Shown here: piece by piece, positions 1 to 10,821 of the stretch
Position numbering within the stretch: the stretch's first letter is position 1
Layout: each line of letters begins with the position of its first letter
Source: Streptomyces sp. A0958
Lineage (GTDB): Bacteria > Actinomycetota > Actinomycetes > Streptomycetales > Streptomycetaceae
Direction of reading: 5' to 3'
DNA length: 64,000 nucleotides
Assembly (NCBI RefSeq): GCF_004795035.1
Contig: NZ_SSBK01000002.1
Coordinates: 62,001 to 126,000 of the forward strand
The notes under the pieces: model-generated
What the model was told of the DNA's origin: nothing
Database searches by the model: none
What the model saw: only the letters and a program-made list of their open reading frames with translations
Program-made: the position numbers and the translations under genes

Positions 1-507
1 TGGGCAGTTCGAGCGGCCCCCAGCCGTACGCGGCCGCCCCGGCGGCCAGCGCGACGAGCGGCAGCAGCACCATCGCGGCGAGGCTGAAGCCGAGCGCGAC
101 GACGAGCTTGCTCCACAGCAGCCTGGCCCGGGGCACGGGCGCGGCCAGCAGGTAGCGCAGCGAGGACCAGCTCGCCTCGGAGGCCACGGTGTCTCCGCAG
201 AACAGCGCGACCGGGACCACGAGCAGGAAGCCCGCCGAGACGAACAGGCAGGTCGCGGCGAAGTTCGCGGCGGACGCAGTCGCGGTGTCCATCAGCGTGA
301 TGCGCTCGGCGCCCCCGGGGCCGCCGTCCGGGGTGCCGCCGATCGCGAAGGCGATGATCAGGATGAACGGCAGTGCGGCCAGCACCCCGCCCATGAGCTG
401 GGTGCGCCGTCTGCGCAGCTGCCGGACCGCCTCGACGCGCAGCGGGAGCGTGTGGCGGGCGCGGTAGCCGGGCGCCTCGGGGGCCGCGGCGAGGTCGGCT
501 GCGGTAC

Positions 508-511
<4 letters not shown>
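1..511 (-). CDS. ABC-2 type transporter permease (3' part beyond window)
   Basis: The first 170 residues of an integral membrane permease are visible. An N-terminal cytoplasmic segment of about 38 residues contains an RQLRRRR stretch, followed by membrane spans at about 40-59, 86-107 and 137-160. Between spans two and three lies the segment GDTVASEASWSSLRYLL, typical of ABC-2/NatB-like permeases (substrate unknown). The ATG at 511 overlaps the TGA of the upstream hydrolase-ATPase gene (ATGA). The permease is therefore translationally coupled to its presumed ATPase and probably forms the membrane part of that exporter. The C-terminus lies outside the window, so topology and length cannot be judged. 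Confidence 0.85.
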
Positions 512-3171
<2,660 letters not shown>

Positions 3172-3346
3172 GGGTCGAGCCTATGCGGCCCGCCACCTGG
3201 CCCGGCCTGCCGTCAGGCGGAAGTCCCGGGCATCCTCCAGGCGTACGCCACCGCCCCCGCGTACTCCGCACGCGGTATACGACAGCGGCTTCGCGCCCGC
3301 GCCAATTGCGTCGCGTACCGCCCCGGCGGTCTGGAACGCCGCCGCC

Positions 3347-3469
3347 ATGGATCAACCGGGGGTACTGCTGATCGGCGGACGCGCGGGCGCGGGGAAGACG
3401 ACGGCGGCCTGGGAGGTGTCGACGCGGCTGCGGGAGGCCGGGGCGGCGCACGCGGCCGTGGACGGCGAC
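3347..3469 (+). pseudogene. Truncated P-loop kinase/ATPase (N-terminal fragment)
   Basis: The ATG at 3347 opens a frame whose first 41 residues look like the start of a small Streptomyces AAA/kinase: VLLIGGRAGAGKTT (Walker A), an amphipathic WEVSTRLREAG helix, then HAAVDGD. After about 3469 the frame becomes Ala/Ser/Arg-rich and simply mirrors the opposite-strand DUF4291 fragment, so the rest of the kinase is missing. I infer a deletion that removed its 3' portion. No clear ribosome binding site is visible. The call rests on the P-loop and on loss of kinase-like sequence. Confidence 0.6.
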
Positions 3470-3515
3470 TCCATGAGCGCGGTGGGGAGGGCGGCCTGGT
3501 CGGTGGCCGGCGCCA

Positions 3516-3951
3516 CGGGCAGCGGGGTGCCCTGCGGGAGGGGGTACGCGGTCTCCTCGGGCAGCAGTGCGGCCGCCGCGTCCGTGCGGCCCGCCCGGAC
3601 CAGCTCGTGGATCTCCCGGGCCGCCGGAGTGACATCGCGGATCGCGACCGTCCACTCGTCCGCGTACCGCCGCGACGCCTCCCCCGCCAGGCCGAGCTGG
3701 AGCGAGCGGTACGGGAGCCGGTTCAGGTGCAGGTCGCGCTCGGGGTCCCACTGGACGCGGGCGGGGGCGCGGCGCAGGTCGCGCTGCCAGGTGGCGCGGT
3801 CGGGGTGCACGCCCCGTTCGTAGTGCGAGAGTTCGGCGTGGGCGAGGGCCCAGTCGAAGCCCTCACGGATGATCTCGACGGCGAGGACGGTCTCCTGGCC
3901 CTCCTTCGAACCCCAGCCGCAGCGGTACATCATCCACAGGAAGCTCGGCTT
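3516..3951 (-). pseudogene. DUF4291 gene, distal (C-terminal) fragment
   Basis: Reading down from 3951, the minus strand encodes KPSFLWMMYRCGWGSKEGQ and on through QWDPERDLHL, LPYRSLQLGL, YADEWTVAI and VTPAAREIHELV. This is the conserved C-terminal two thirds of DUF4291 proteins (about 200 residues, function unknown). The N-terminal third lies at 8699-8860 on the same strand. Codon phase rejoins exactly when 3952-8698 is removed (TGG-ATC then AAG-CCG). Below about 3516 the frame continues to a stop at 3352 but only mirrors the truncated kinase, so the natural C-terminus is also damaged. The gene is broken twice and presumed non-functional. Confidence 0.82.
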
Positions 3952-3957
3952 GGTCAG

Positions 3958-3970
3958 TTGACTGCACTAG
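3958..3970 (+). repeat. Left terminal inverted repeat of the recombinase element
   Basis: TTGACTGCACTAG reads inwards from the left end. It matches the right end (TTCTCTGCACCAACG, complement of 8684-8698) at TT-N2-CTGCAC-N-A. It is a plausible recombinase-binding arm. The bases 3953-3957 (GTCAG) lie between this arm and the target DNA and have no counterpart at the right end. Confidence 0.5.
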
Positions 3971-3991
3971 CTCAGGCCACGGCTCGACTCC

Positions 3992-5230
3992 GTGACCTTG
4001 GTTCACGAGCATTCGGGGGTGCATGAAGCTCCTTCGATTCATCGAGATCTGATTGACGGCCGGGTACGGCTGCCCCGGATGGGGGCGGTGGTAGAAGGCG
4101 AATCACCTTCGTTGCCGTGGCGGGTGGTGGATGCTGCTGGTCGGGAGATCGAGCCGGTCAGCAGTTACCTTCGGGACCGGATGCTGGGCGATGTCAGTCC
4201 GCTGACATGTCGCAGCTACGGCTTTGACCTGCTGCGCTGGTACCGGGTGCTCTGGGCACTGGATGTGGGCTGGGAGCAGGCCACCGAGGCGGAGACCGCC
4301 GCGTTGGTGGGCTGGCTTCGTTCGGCTCGCAACCCACAGCGCCAGCGCCGGGCAGGTGGCCACCGGGCCGGGACGGTGAACCCGAAGACGGGCAAGCCGA
4401 CGCTTCGGGCGGGGTACGCGCCGGCGACCATCGCTCACAACCTTTCGGCAGTTCATGGGTTCTACGCCTTTCACCTGCACTTCGGCCGGGGGCCGGTGGT
4501 GAATCCGGTGCCTGAGAACAGGGCACGCCGTGCTGCGCTCGCGCACCTGTCGCCGATCGAGGCTCGGGCCGCGTACCGGCGCGGCCGGCTGCGGCCGAAG
4601 GTGCCTGCCCGGCAACCGCGGGCACTGCCCGATCACCAGTGGGACGAACTGTTCACGCAGATGAAGTGCGCACGGGACCGGGCATTGCTGTCCTGCTACG
4701 TCTCGTCTGGCGCCCGAGCATCCGAACTACTCGGGGTCGAACTCGGAGACGTCGACTGGACCAAGGGCCATTTGTGGGTGATCTCCAAAGGCAGCCGGGC
4801 CCGACAACCGGTTCCGGTATCGCCCGAGGCCCTCGCCCACCTCGCCGCCTACCTGGAGGAGGCCGGGCTCCCACCCGACGGCATGCCGCTCTGGCGCACC
4901 CGCCGCGGCCAGCCGAGACCGCTGACCTACTGGGCGGCCCGCCGCATCATTCAGCGCGCGGACGAAGCGATCGGGGCGAACTGGACGCTGCACGACCTGC
5001 GGCACACCGCCGCGACCCGACTCGCCCGCGACCCGGAGCTGACACTGGTGGAGGTGCAGACGATCCTGCGACATGCCCATATCAGCACCACGGCCCTTTA
5101 CACCGTGGTCGGGCTGGACGACCTGGTGGACAAGCTCGCAGAGCACTACGCACGGCCGGTCCAGCCGACCACGTGGCCGCAGCGATACGAGGCGAACGAC
5201 ATCGAGGCGGTGTTCGGTGCCGGGCGCTAA
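3992..5230 (+). CDS. Tyrosine recombinase A (TnpA-like integrase)
   Basis: A 412-residue protein from a GTG start; an alternative ATG start at 4079 would give 383 residues. The N-terminal half resembles a core-binding SAM-like domain (SPLTCRSYGFDLLRWYRVLW, about 70-89). The C-terminal catalytic domain shows the full set: Arg242 (SSGARASELLG), Lys in VISKGSRAR, H-x-x-R at 334-337 (LHDLRHTAATRL), a His in LRHAHISTT, and nucleophile Tyr370 (TALYT). It should cut and rejoin DNA through a phosphotyrosine link. It is the first gene of the element and overlaps the next recombinase, as in Tn554-type modules where both proteins are needed for transposition. Family assignment firm; the Tn554 comparison is inferred from layout. 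Confidence 0.9.
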   Translation: MTLVHEHSGVHEAPSIHRDLIDGRVRLPRMGAVVEGESPSLPWRVVDAAGREIEPVSSYLRDRMLGDVSPLTCRSYGFDLLRWYRVLWALDVGWEQATEAETAALVGWLRSARNPQRQRRAGGHRAGTVNPKTGKPTLRAGYAPATIAHNLSAVHGFYAFHLHFGRGPVVNPVPENRARRAALAHLSPIEARAAYRRGRLRPKVPARQPRALPDHQWDELFTQMKCARDRALLSCYVSSGARASELLGVELGDVDWTKGHLWVISKGSRARQPVPVSPEALAHLAAYLEEAGLPPDGMPLWRTRRGQPRPLTYWAARRIIQRADEAIGANWTLHDLRHTAATRLARDPELTLVEVQTILRHAHISTTALYTVVGLDDLVDKLAEHYARPVQPTTWPQRYEANDIEAVFGAGR

Positions 5231-7673
5231 AGTCGGCGACAGCCTGCGGCTCCAAGGCCCGACGACCAATCGAGTCCGCCGTCATGAGAGTGCCGAAGGC
5301 CGGGTGGCGACCGGAAACTTCGAGCCTACTGCCATCGTTCCCGCCCCTCCGCCACGGCCGATGCGGCCGCCTCGCTCGCTTGGGGACTTCGCGACGGCCT
5401 CGGTGGAGGAGATCATCGAGGTGGTCATCGGGCACTTCCTGCCTGCCGGCTCCAAGACGTGGCGAGCACGTCAAGAAATGCAGGAGTTCCTCGGCTATCT
5501 GACCGGTTTTCCCGGAGATACCTGGCAGGAGCGCTGGGAAGCGGCCGGCCACGATGCGGGCATTCCCGTCGGCCGGGTCGCTGGGGACGACCGTGCCCTG
5601 AGTCGTCGGCTGAGCGCGGCGGCGGGCCGTTGCTTCGCCATGCGGTTGATCCGACCCACGCTGCTGGGCCTGCGCTCCAACACCTTCACCCGCTACACCC
5701 CGTGGTTCCGCAGCATCGCGAATGATCCGTGGCTGGAGGAGTTCTGCGAGCGGGTCGATCAGCTGCCCGTCGGCTCCTCTCGTCGTGGCCGGGCGAAGTC
5801 CGACGTCTGCTACGCGTTGACGGTCTTCGGGATCGACCTGGATGGGCTCACGCCCGAGGCCCTGCTGCACTACGCCGTCGAATGCCGAGCCCATGCTCTG
5901 GCCGGGGAAGACGCCGAGTCGGGCACCTTCTCCGGAACACTGGCTTGGCCGGTGTTGCACGAGATGGGGCAGTTTCCGCGCTCCGCTCCGCGAACTCTGC
6001 GGGCTGCTGTCACCCGGGGGCAGTTGTCGATCGAGGAAGCCGTGGACCGCCATCAGCTGCGCAACCGCGAGGTGCGGGACCTGTTGGTGGAGTACGTACG
6101 CCGCCGCTCCGCCGAGCTGGACTACTCGACCCTGCGGCACCTGATCACCCGCCTGGTCAAGACGTTCTGGAAGGTGATCGAGGAGATCAATCCTGAGCAG
6201 GCCGACCTGCGGCTGTCGGAGGAGACCTTCACACAGTGGAAGGAGAAGCTGCTGGTCCTGCCCGGTGGCAAGCCGCGCTTGGACATGGACGGCCCGCTGC
6301 TGGCGGTCCGGTCCCTCTACCTCGACCTGCACACCTGGTCCGTCGCCGAGCCCGAGCGGTGGGCGAAATGGGTCGCGCCCTGCCCGGTCCGGGACGCCGA
6401 CCTGCGTCACTTCCAGCTGCGTCGACGCCGCCTCAACGAACGGATCGCCAACCGCACGCGAGTCCGCCAGCCGCTGCTGCCAATCCTCTCCCAGCACGTC
6501 AACGACACCTGGCACCAGCGCAGAGAACTGCTCAAGGCCGCGCAGAGCGTGAACCCCGGCGAAGAGTTCGTACACGACGGCACCACGTGGCTTCGAGTGT
6601 CCTGCAACGAGCGCCACAACCGGCCACCAGTCCGTGTGGTCAACCGTTCCACTGGCGACCTCGTACGCGTCTCCCAGGACGAGAACGCCGCGTTTTGGCA
6701 GTGGGCCGTCGTGGAGACACTCCGGCTGGCCGGCCTGCGCGCCGAGGAACTCACCGAACTGAGTCACCTCAGCGTCCGGCAGTACCAGCGCCCGAACGGC
6801 GAGGTCGTCGCGCTCCTGGTCGTCAGCCCGTCCAAGAGCGACCGTGAACGCGTCATCCCCATGTCGGCCGAGCTGTTCCACGTCATCGCCCAGGTCATCC
6901 GCCGCCATCGCGAGGAACACGGCACCGTCCCGGTCTGCGCCCGATACGACCTGCACGAGAAGGTGTGGAGCGAGGAGCTGCCCTACCTCTTCCAGACCGT
7001 CCACAGCAGCAGCCAGCGCGGCATGTCCAGCACGACGGTGTGGCGCATCGTCCGACGTGCGTGCAATGACTTGGCCGCCACGCACCCGGAGTTCGCCAAC
7101 GTGCACTTCGCCCCACACGACTTCCGACGGCTGTTCGCGACCGAGCTGGTGAACAACGGTCTGCCCATTCACATCGGTGCCGCCCTGCTCGGGCACCTCG
7201 ACATCCGCACCACCCGCGGCTACGTCGCGGTCTTCGACGAGGACGTCATCAGCCACTACCACCAATTCCTCGCCCGACGCCGAGGAACGCGACCAGTGGA
7301 GGAGTACCGGGAGCCCACCCGGGACGAGTGGGAGGACTTCCAGGAGCATTTCGACAAGCGCCGCGTGGAACTCGGCTCCTGTGGTCGTCCCTACGGCACT
7401 CCGTGCGCGCACGAACACGCCTGCATCCGCTGCCCGATGCTCAACATCAACCCGAAGATGCTGCCTCGCCTCAACGAGTTGGAGGAGGACCTCCTCGCCC
7501 GTCGCAAGCGAGCTGTCGAAGAGGACTGGCGCGGCGAGATCGAAGGTCTCGATCTGACGCTCACCTTCTTGCGGAGCAAGCGCGAGCAGGCCCGCCGCTT
7601 CCAGCGCAGCGATCCTGTCTCCCTCGGAATGCCTCCGATCCCGCATCAGAAACCCCAGGCCACAGACAGGTGA
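5217..7673 (+). CDS. Large tyrosine recombinase B (TnpB-like) with C-terminal Cys-rich segment
   Basis: I chose the GTG at 5217, with GAGGCGG six bases upstream and a 14-base overlap with recombinase A, giving 818 residues. Longer frames upstream only mirror gene A. A long N-terminal region of about 480 residues without recognised motif precedes the catalytic domain. That domain has Arg508 (LAGLRAEEL), Lys in SPSKSDRERV, H634-x-x-R637 (HDFRRLFATE), His660 (LLGHLDIRTT) and Tyr669 (RGYVAV). Near the C-terminus CGRPYGTPCAHEHACIRCP places four Cys and His residues in a zinc-finger-like spacing also seen in large Tn554/TnpB-type integrases. It presumably acts together with recombinase A. Confidence 0.9.
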   Translation: MPGAKVGDSLRLQGPTTNRVRRHESAEGRVATGNFEPTAIVPAPPPRPMRPPRSLGDFATASVEEIIEVVIGHFLPAGSKTWRARQEMQEFLGYLTGFPGDTWQERWEAAGHDAGIPVGRVAGDDRALSRRLSAAAGRCFAMRLIRPTLLGLRSNTFTRYTPWFRSIANDPWLEEFCERVDQLPVGSSRRGRAKSDVCYALTVFGIDLDGLTPEALLHYAVECRAHALAGEDAESGTFSGTLAWPVLHEMGQFPRSAPRTLRAAVTRGQLSIEEAVDRHQLRNREVRDLLVEYVRRRSAELDYSTLRHLITRLVKTFWKVIEEINPEQADLRLSEETFTQWKEKLLVLPGGKPRLDMDGPLLAVRSLYLDLHTWSVAEPERWAKWVAPCPVRDADLRHFQLRRRRLNERIANRTRVRQPLLPILSQHVNDTWHQRRELLKAAQSVNPGEEFVHDGTTWLRVSCNERHNRPPVRVVNRSTGDLVRVSQDENAAFWQWAVVETLRLAGLRAEELTELSHLSVRQYQRPNGEVVALLVVSPSKSDRERVIPMSAELFHVIAQVIRRHREEHGTVPVCARYDLHEKVWSEELPYLFQTVHSSSQRGMSSTTVWRIVRRACNDLAATHPEFANVHFAPHDFRRLFATELVNNGLPIHIGAALLGHLDIRTTRGYVAVFDEDVISHYHQFLARRRGTRPVEEYREPTRDEWEDFQEHFDKRRVELGSCGRPYGTPCAHEHACIRCPMLNINPKMLPRLNELEEDLLARRKRAVEEDWRGEIEGLDLTLTFLRSKREQARRFQRSDPVSLGMPPIPHQKPQATDR

Positions 7674-7720
7674 GCAGCGCTGCGAACACCAGAATCGCGG
7701 CCTGGGTCAGAATCGGGGGC

Positions 7721-8314
7721 ATGGATGTTCCCAAGCTGCTGGAAGCTGCTTCCCTGCTCGTTCCCGAGGACATCGCCACCGAGAACGACATCACGGTGGC
7801 CGATGTCTGGGAGTACCTCACCCAGGACGAGTGGGAGGTGGCTCTCGGGCTGCTGGAGGAACTCGGAGACGTCCAACCGCTTCCACTCAGCTTCTGGGAA
7901 GCCCTGGCCACCGCCGCCGAACAGATGCGGATGGAGAAGAGTGCGGCCTGGTGCCACTGGCGCTGCTACGAGACGCGCAACGGCATCATCCGAGCCGAGC
8001 TCACCCTCCGCCCGGCCGCCGAAGCCCGACGGCAGACGCCCATCTCCGGCGCCGGCGTCCTGCGACCGATGTGGAACATCGGAAACCGAACCCCGACCGG
8101 CGAACCTGCCCTCAACATCGCCATGCTCTGGGTTGAGTGCACGCCCTTCCTCGAACCTGGCGGGCGCGCCTCGGTGCGACTCGCGCCCCTTGACCCTCAG
8201 CAGTGGCAGCACCTTGAGCCCGGCCAAGTGATCACCATGCACGAGGACCGATCCGTGGCCGGGACGGCAGTCGTCCTGGAGGTTCAGGGACCTGCGGCCA
8301 CGCCCACGGCATAG
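7721..8314 (+). CDS. Unknown passenger protein of the recombinase element
   Basis: Predicted 197 residues from the ATG at 7721 (GGGGGC directly upstream is a weak binding site). The acidic N-terminal half (LLEAASLLVPEDIATENDIT, VWEYLTQDEWEVALGLLEEL) looks helical. The C-terminal half (MLWVECTPFLEPGGRASVRL, LEPGQVITMHEDRSVAGTAV) resembles the beta-barrel found at the end of EF-Tu-like and many stand-alone Streptomyces proteins. That is a fold resemblance, not evidence of GTPase activity; no P-loop is present. It lies 47 bases after recombinase B on the same strand, in the position of TnpC in Tn554, but shows no visible likeness to TnpC. Function unknown. Confidence 0.7.
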   Translation: MDVPKLLEAASLLVPEDIATENDITVADVWEYLTQDEWEVALGLLEELGDVQPLPLSFWEALATAAEQMRMEKSAAWCHWRCYETRNGIIRAELTLRPAAEARRQTPISGAGVLRPMWNIGNRTPTGEPALNIAMLWVECTPFLEPGGRASVRLAPLDPQQWQHLEPGQVITMHEDRSVAGTAVVLEVQGPAATPTA

Positions 8315-8345
8315 AGTCGAACGATCAGCAGCGCGGGAGGGGCAC

Positions 8346-8645
8346 ATGGCGGAACAGAGTTGGCAGCTCAGACAGGGTAAGCGGCTGGTGGGAACCTTGG
8401 CCCTCGAAAGCGGCGACATGTTCTGGTCTGACTGTCGCTTCGAACCCGGCCCAGCTTGGGAAGGGCTTGCTCCCCTGTTCGCCGCGTCCCGTGATGCCTG
8501 GCGCCGTGGTGACGAGGATGCGGCCTTGGCCGCAGACGAGACGATCTACGCCCAAGACCTTGTCCTCGTTCCAGACAGCGGCGGCGCCCCGATCACGGAG
8601 TTCCTGATTCGGATCGAGGGGGAAGTCGCCCGATTCCGTCACTGA
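8346..8645 (+). CDS. Small hypothetical passenger protein
   Basis: A 99-residue soluble protein with a strong GGGAGGGG ribosome binding site five bases before the ATG. It is rich in acidic and aromatic residues (SGDMFWSDCRFEPGPAWEGL, then ITEFLIRIEGEVARFRH at the end). No catalytic motif, signal or membrane span is visible. It is the last gene of the element, ending 53 bases before the right boundary and 31 bases after the preceding passenger, so the two probably share a transcript. It could be element-borne accessory or target-protein cargo; I do not recognise a family. Confidence 0.65.
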   Translation: MAEQSWQLRQGKRLVGTLALESGDMFWSDCRFEPGPAWEGLAPLFAASRDAWRRGDEDAALAADETIYAQDLVLVPDSGGAPITEFLIRIEGEVARFRH

Positions 8646-8683
8646 TCCGACGCAGTGACGCTCCTTCGGACTTCTAACGCTCG

Positions 8684-8698
8684 CGTTGGTGCAGAGAA
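8684..8698 (-). repeat. Right terminal inverted repeat of the recombinase element
   Basis: Reading inwards on the minus strand, TTCTCTGCACCAACG starts directly at the junction with DUF4291 DNA (base 8699). It pairs imperfectly with the left-end copy at 3958-3970 and has no spacer between itself and the target sequence. Confidence 0.5.
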
Positions 8699-8860
8699 GA
8701 TCCACGTCATGCGGTCACGTTTCCAGGCGTCCGGGAAACGCCCGTCGCGGGCGGCGGGACGGCCGAGCGACGGGGCGTACGCCTGGTAGACGGTCACGGT
8801 GCCGGCGGTGTGGAGCGCGCGGATCTCGTACTGGGGCGTGGTGGTCGCGGATGCGGTCAT
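8699..8860 (-). pseudogene. DUF4291 gene, proximal (N-terminal) fragment
   Basis: The original ATG at 8860 is intact. It encodes 54 native residues including VTVYQAYAPSLG, FPDAWKRDRMTWI, the conserved N-terminal third of DUF4291. The frame then runs into the recombinase element and picks up a foreign tail (FSAPTRALEVRRS) to a stop at 8639. The remaining conserved part begins at 3951. Any product would be a 73-residue fragment and is unlikely to fold. Confidence 0.85.
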
Positions 8861-8905
8861 ACGGGCATCACAGCACCGTGCGGTGGGGGACGGCGAACGG
8901 GTTTC

Positions 8906-9736
8906 CTACCGCGCGTGCATCACGCGAGGTGCGTGCATCACGCGGACTCCGGACCACACGGCGACGTGGTCCCCGGTCGACGCCTTCGCCCCGGAGGTGG
9001 AGTTCCCGTAGTAATTCCACCGCCAGGTGCCCGACTTGGCGGCCTTCACCGTGGTCTTGAGCGCCCCCGCCGACCCGGACGTCACCTTCTTGACCGTCGT
9101 GTACGAGGACGCGCCGTCCGCCTTGAACTGCAGGCTGACCGTGCGGCCCGCGTACCCCTGGTACGTGCCGGTCTCCCAGTTGGCCCGGGAGACCTTGCCG
9201 GTCACGGTGATCGTCTTGCCCTTGACGACGGGCTCGGGCGCGGCGTTGACGGTGACGCGAGTGGCGCGCTGGACCTGGACCGAGCGCTTCAGGTCCGTGG
9301 AGACATCGTCGTCCTTGGGGAGGGAAAGGTATGCACCGCTCTTCCAGGTACCGGCGAACCCATTCGCGTCGAGGACCGTCGGGCTGATGGACAGCCACCC
9401 GTCATTGATCACGCAGCTCCCCTTGCCCTTGGTCGGGCAGTAGTCGTCGGAAGCGCCGAAGCCGCTGCGCAGGCTGTCCGACTCCCAGTAGTCGCCCTTT
9501 CCCCGGTAGAGGTAGACGACCGGCGGCCAGCGCCAGGTGCGCGAAGTCGTCATCCGGAAGGTCACCGGCACCCTGACCGTCTCCTGGATGCCGATCACGA
9601 TCGGCTTGCCGCCGTTGATCGAGAGCTGGGAGTACGAGACCGCGCCCGTCGCGGCATCGGCGGGTGCCGCCGCCATCGCGGTGAACACGGCCACCGCTCC
9701 CCCGGCGACCACCGCGTTCCACAACTTCTTCGTCAT
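8906..9736 (-). CDS. Secreted protein of unknown function with Ig-like C-terminal part
   Basis: Predicted 276 residues from the ATG at 9736. MTKKLWNAVVAGGAVAVF followed by TAMAAAPADA is a classical Sec signal, with likely cleavage after residue 28. The mature part contains WRWPPVVYLYRGKGDYW, two Cys residues (DDYCPTKGKGSC) that could form a disulphide, and a C-terminal beta-rich domain (KGKTITVTGKV, LQFKADGASSYTTVKKV, GTWRWNYYGN). The latter resembles the repeated extracellular beta-sandwich often found in Streptomyces exported proteins. No catalytic motif was seen. The last residues repeat the hexapeptide RVMHAP/RVMHAR, encoded by two 14-bp direct repeats (8913-8926 and 8931-8944). Confidence 0.75.
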   Translation of the reverse strand: MTKKLWNAVVAGGAVAVFTAMAAAPADAATGAVSYSQLSINGGKPIVIGIQETVRVPVTFRMTTSRTWRWPPVVYLYRGKGDYWESDSLRSGFGASDDYCPTKGKGSCVINDGWLSISPTVLDANGFAGTWKSGAYLSLPKDDDVSTDLKRSVQVQRATRVTVNAAPEPVVKGKTITVTGKVSRANWETGTYQGYAGRTVSLQFKADGASSYTTVKKVTSGSAGALKTTVKAAKSGTWRWNYYGNSTSGAKASTGDHVAVWSGVRVMHAPRVMHAR

Positions 9737-9983
9737 ATGGGTGCGCTCACTCTTTCCTTGAAAACCGGTCCGACTGTGGGACCAGGAAGGGCCGTTCGCG
9801 GTTGTACGCCGTACGGCAACGATCCGGTCACGCGCTCGGAGCCGTACAACTGCACCTGAGCGCAATGACATTCGTCATGCGGAGGTCGGTACACGCGGCT
9901 CTGCCGGGGAGCGGGCCGGGGCGAGAGTCTGTACGTGTCGAGAGCGGGAGCCACGAAGGCGCCGCTGAACGGGAGGAACCGAC

Positions 9984-10709
9984 ATGAGCAGCCCGGCCGC
10001 CACACTCACCGCACCTGTCGCCGCCGCCCCGGCCCCCGCTGCCCCCGCCGCCGCTCCGATCGCGCCCCGCAAGGCCCTCCTGGACAGCCTGATGCCGCTG
10101 CTGGTGGACGTCGGGGTGCCGCTCGCCTCCTACTACGCGCTGAAGGCGGCGGGTCTGGGCACGTTCGGCGCGCTGGCCTGGAGCAGCGTGGTCCCGGCGG
10201 TGCGGGCCGTGTGGGGCGTGGTGCGCGAGCGGCGGCTCAACGGGCTTGCCGCGCTGATGGTGTCGGTCAACGCGGTCTCGCTGCTGCTGGGCCTGGTGGC
10301 CGGTGATCCGCGGCTGATGCTCCTCAAGGACAGCGCGGTGAGCAGCACCATCGGGCTGACGTTCCTGGTGACCGCGTTGCGTGGGCGGCCGATGATGACG
10401 GCGGGTCTGCGGCCGTGGCTGACGCGGGGCGAGGCGGCCAAGTCGGCGGCCTGGGAGCGGCTTTCCACCGGTTCCGCGGCGTTCCGGCGGGCCGAGGAGC
10501 GGTTCTCGGCGGTGTGGGGCGTGGCGCTGCTCGCCGAGTGCGCGGTGCGGGCCGTGGGGGCGTACACCGTGCCGGTCGAGACGATGGTGTGGGCCGGGAC
10601 CGTGGTCCTGATGGTCGCGATGGTGCTGGCGTTCGTCGTCTCGGGCCGGTTCGCGGTCGCGCCGATGGATCGGATGATCGAGGACGAGGCCCGTATCACG
10701 GAACGCTGA
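9984..10709 (+). CDS. VC0807-family integral membrane protein
   Basis: Predicted 241 residues from the ATG at 9984 with GGGAGGAACC upstream. An Ala/Pro-rich N-terminus (about 5-28) is followed by six probable membrane helices, including LLVDVGVPLASYYALKAAGL, GLAALMVSVNAVSLLLGLVA, an amphipathic loop with WLTRGEAAKSAAWERL, and two C-terminal helices (VALLAECAVRAVGAYTV, GTVVLMVAMVLAFVVSG). Order and loop sequences match the VC0807/DUF3159-like membrane family, whose function is unknown. The gene stands alone and ends at a strong hairpin terminator. Confidence 0.75.
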   Translation: MSSPAATLTAPVAAAPAPAAPAAAPIAPRKALLDSLMPLLVDVGVPLASYYALKAAGLGTFGALAWSSVVPAVRAVWGVVRERRLNGLAALMVSVNAVSLLLGLVAGDPRLMLLKDSAVSSTIGLTFLVTALRGRPMMTAGLRPWLTRGEAAKSAAWERLSTGSAAFRRAEERFSAVWGVALLAECAVRAVGAYTVPVETMVWAGTVVLMVAMVLAFVVSGRFAVAPMDRMIEDEARITER

Positions 10710-10724
10710 CCGTCCCGTAGAACT

Positions 10725-10759
10725 CCGCAGGGCCGCTTCCGGGGGGAGCGGCCCTGCGG
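10725..10759 (+). terminator. Hairpin terminator after the VC0807 gene
   Basis: A perfect 13-bp stem: CCGCAGGGCCGCT at 10725-10737 pairs with AGCGGCCCTGCGG at 10747-10759 around a 9-base G-rich loop. It lies 15 bases after the stop at 10709 and would also terminate the small minus-strand gene at 10822-10935. There is no U-tract, as usual in streptomycetes. Confidence 0.8.
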
Positions 10760-10821
10760 TCATTCCGGGTATCCCCGGGGGCGGCGGTCGCTGCTTCTTC
10801 GGACGGCGCCACCCGGCGGAT

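Larger units (their letters stand above)
3952..8698 (+). mobile_element. ~4.75-kb Tn554-like element with two tyrosine recombinases, inserted in DUF4291
   Basis: The boundaries follow from rejoining the split DUF4291 frame: target sequence stops at 3952 and resumes at 8699 (one G is shared, so the edge is uncertain by one base). Inside are four same-strand genes: two dissimilar tyrosine recombinases overlapping by 14 bases, then two small genes of unknown function. The ends carry a short imperfect inverted repeat: TTGACTGCAC at 3958 and TTCTCTGCAC reading inwards from 8698. The left copy sits five bases further from the junction (GTCAG), the kind of asymmetry left by Tn554-type recombinases that carry a core from the previous site. 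No target duplication is seen, as expected for tyrosine recombinases. Base composition looks less GC-rich than the flanks by eye. Confidence 0.78.

Noticed and set aside
5082..7646. 854-residue minus-strand frame opposite recombinase B
   Set aside because: Residue composition typical of an antisense shadow (runs of Val, Gly, Gln, Arg), no motif; the plus strand holds the complete recombinase.
8913..8944. Two copies of GCGTGCATCACGCG as possible transposon ends
   Set aside because: Lie inside the secreted protein gene, 50 bp beyond DUF4291, and simply encode a repeated RVMHAP/R tail.
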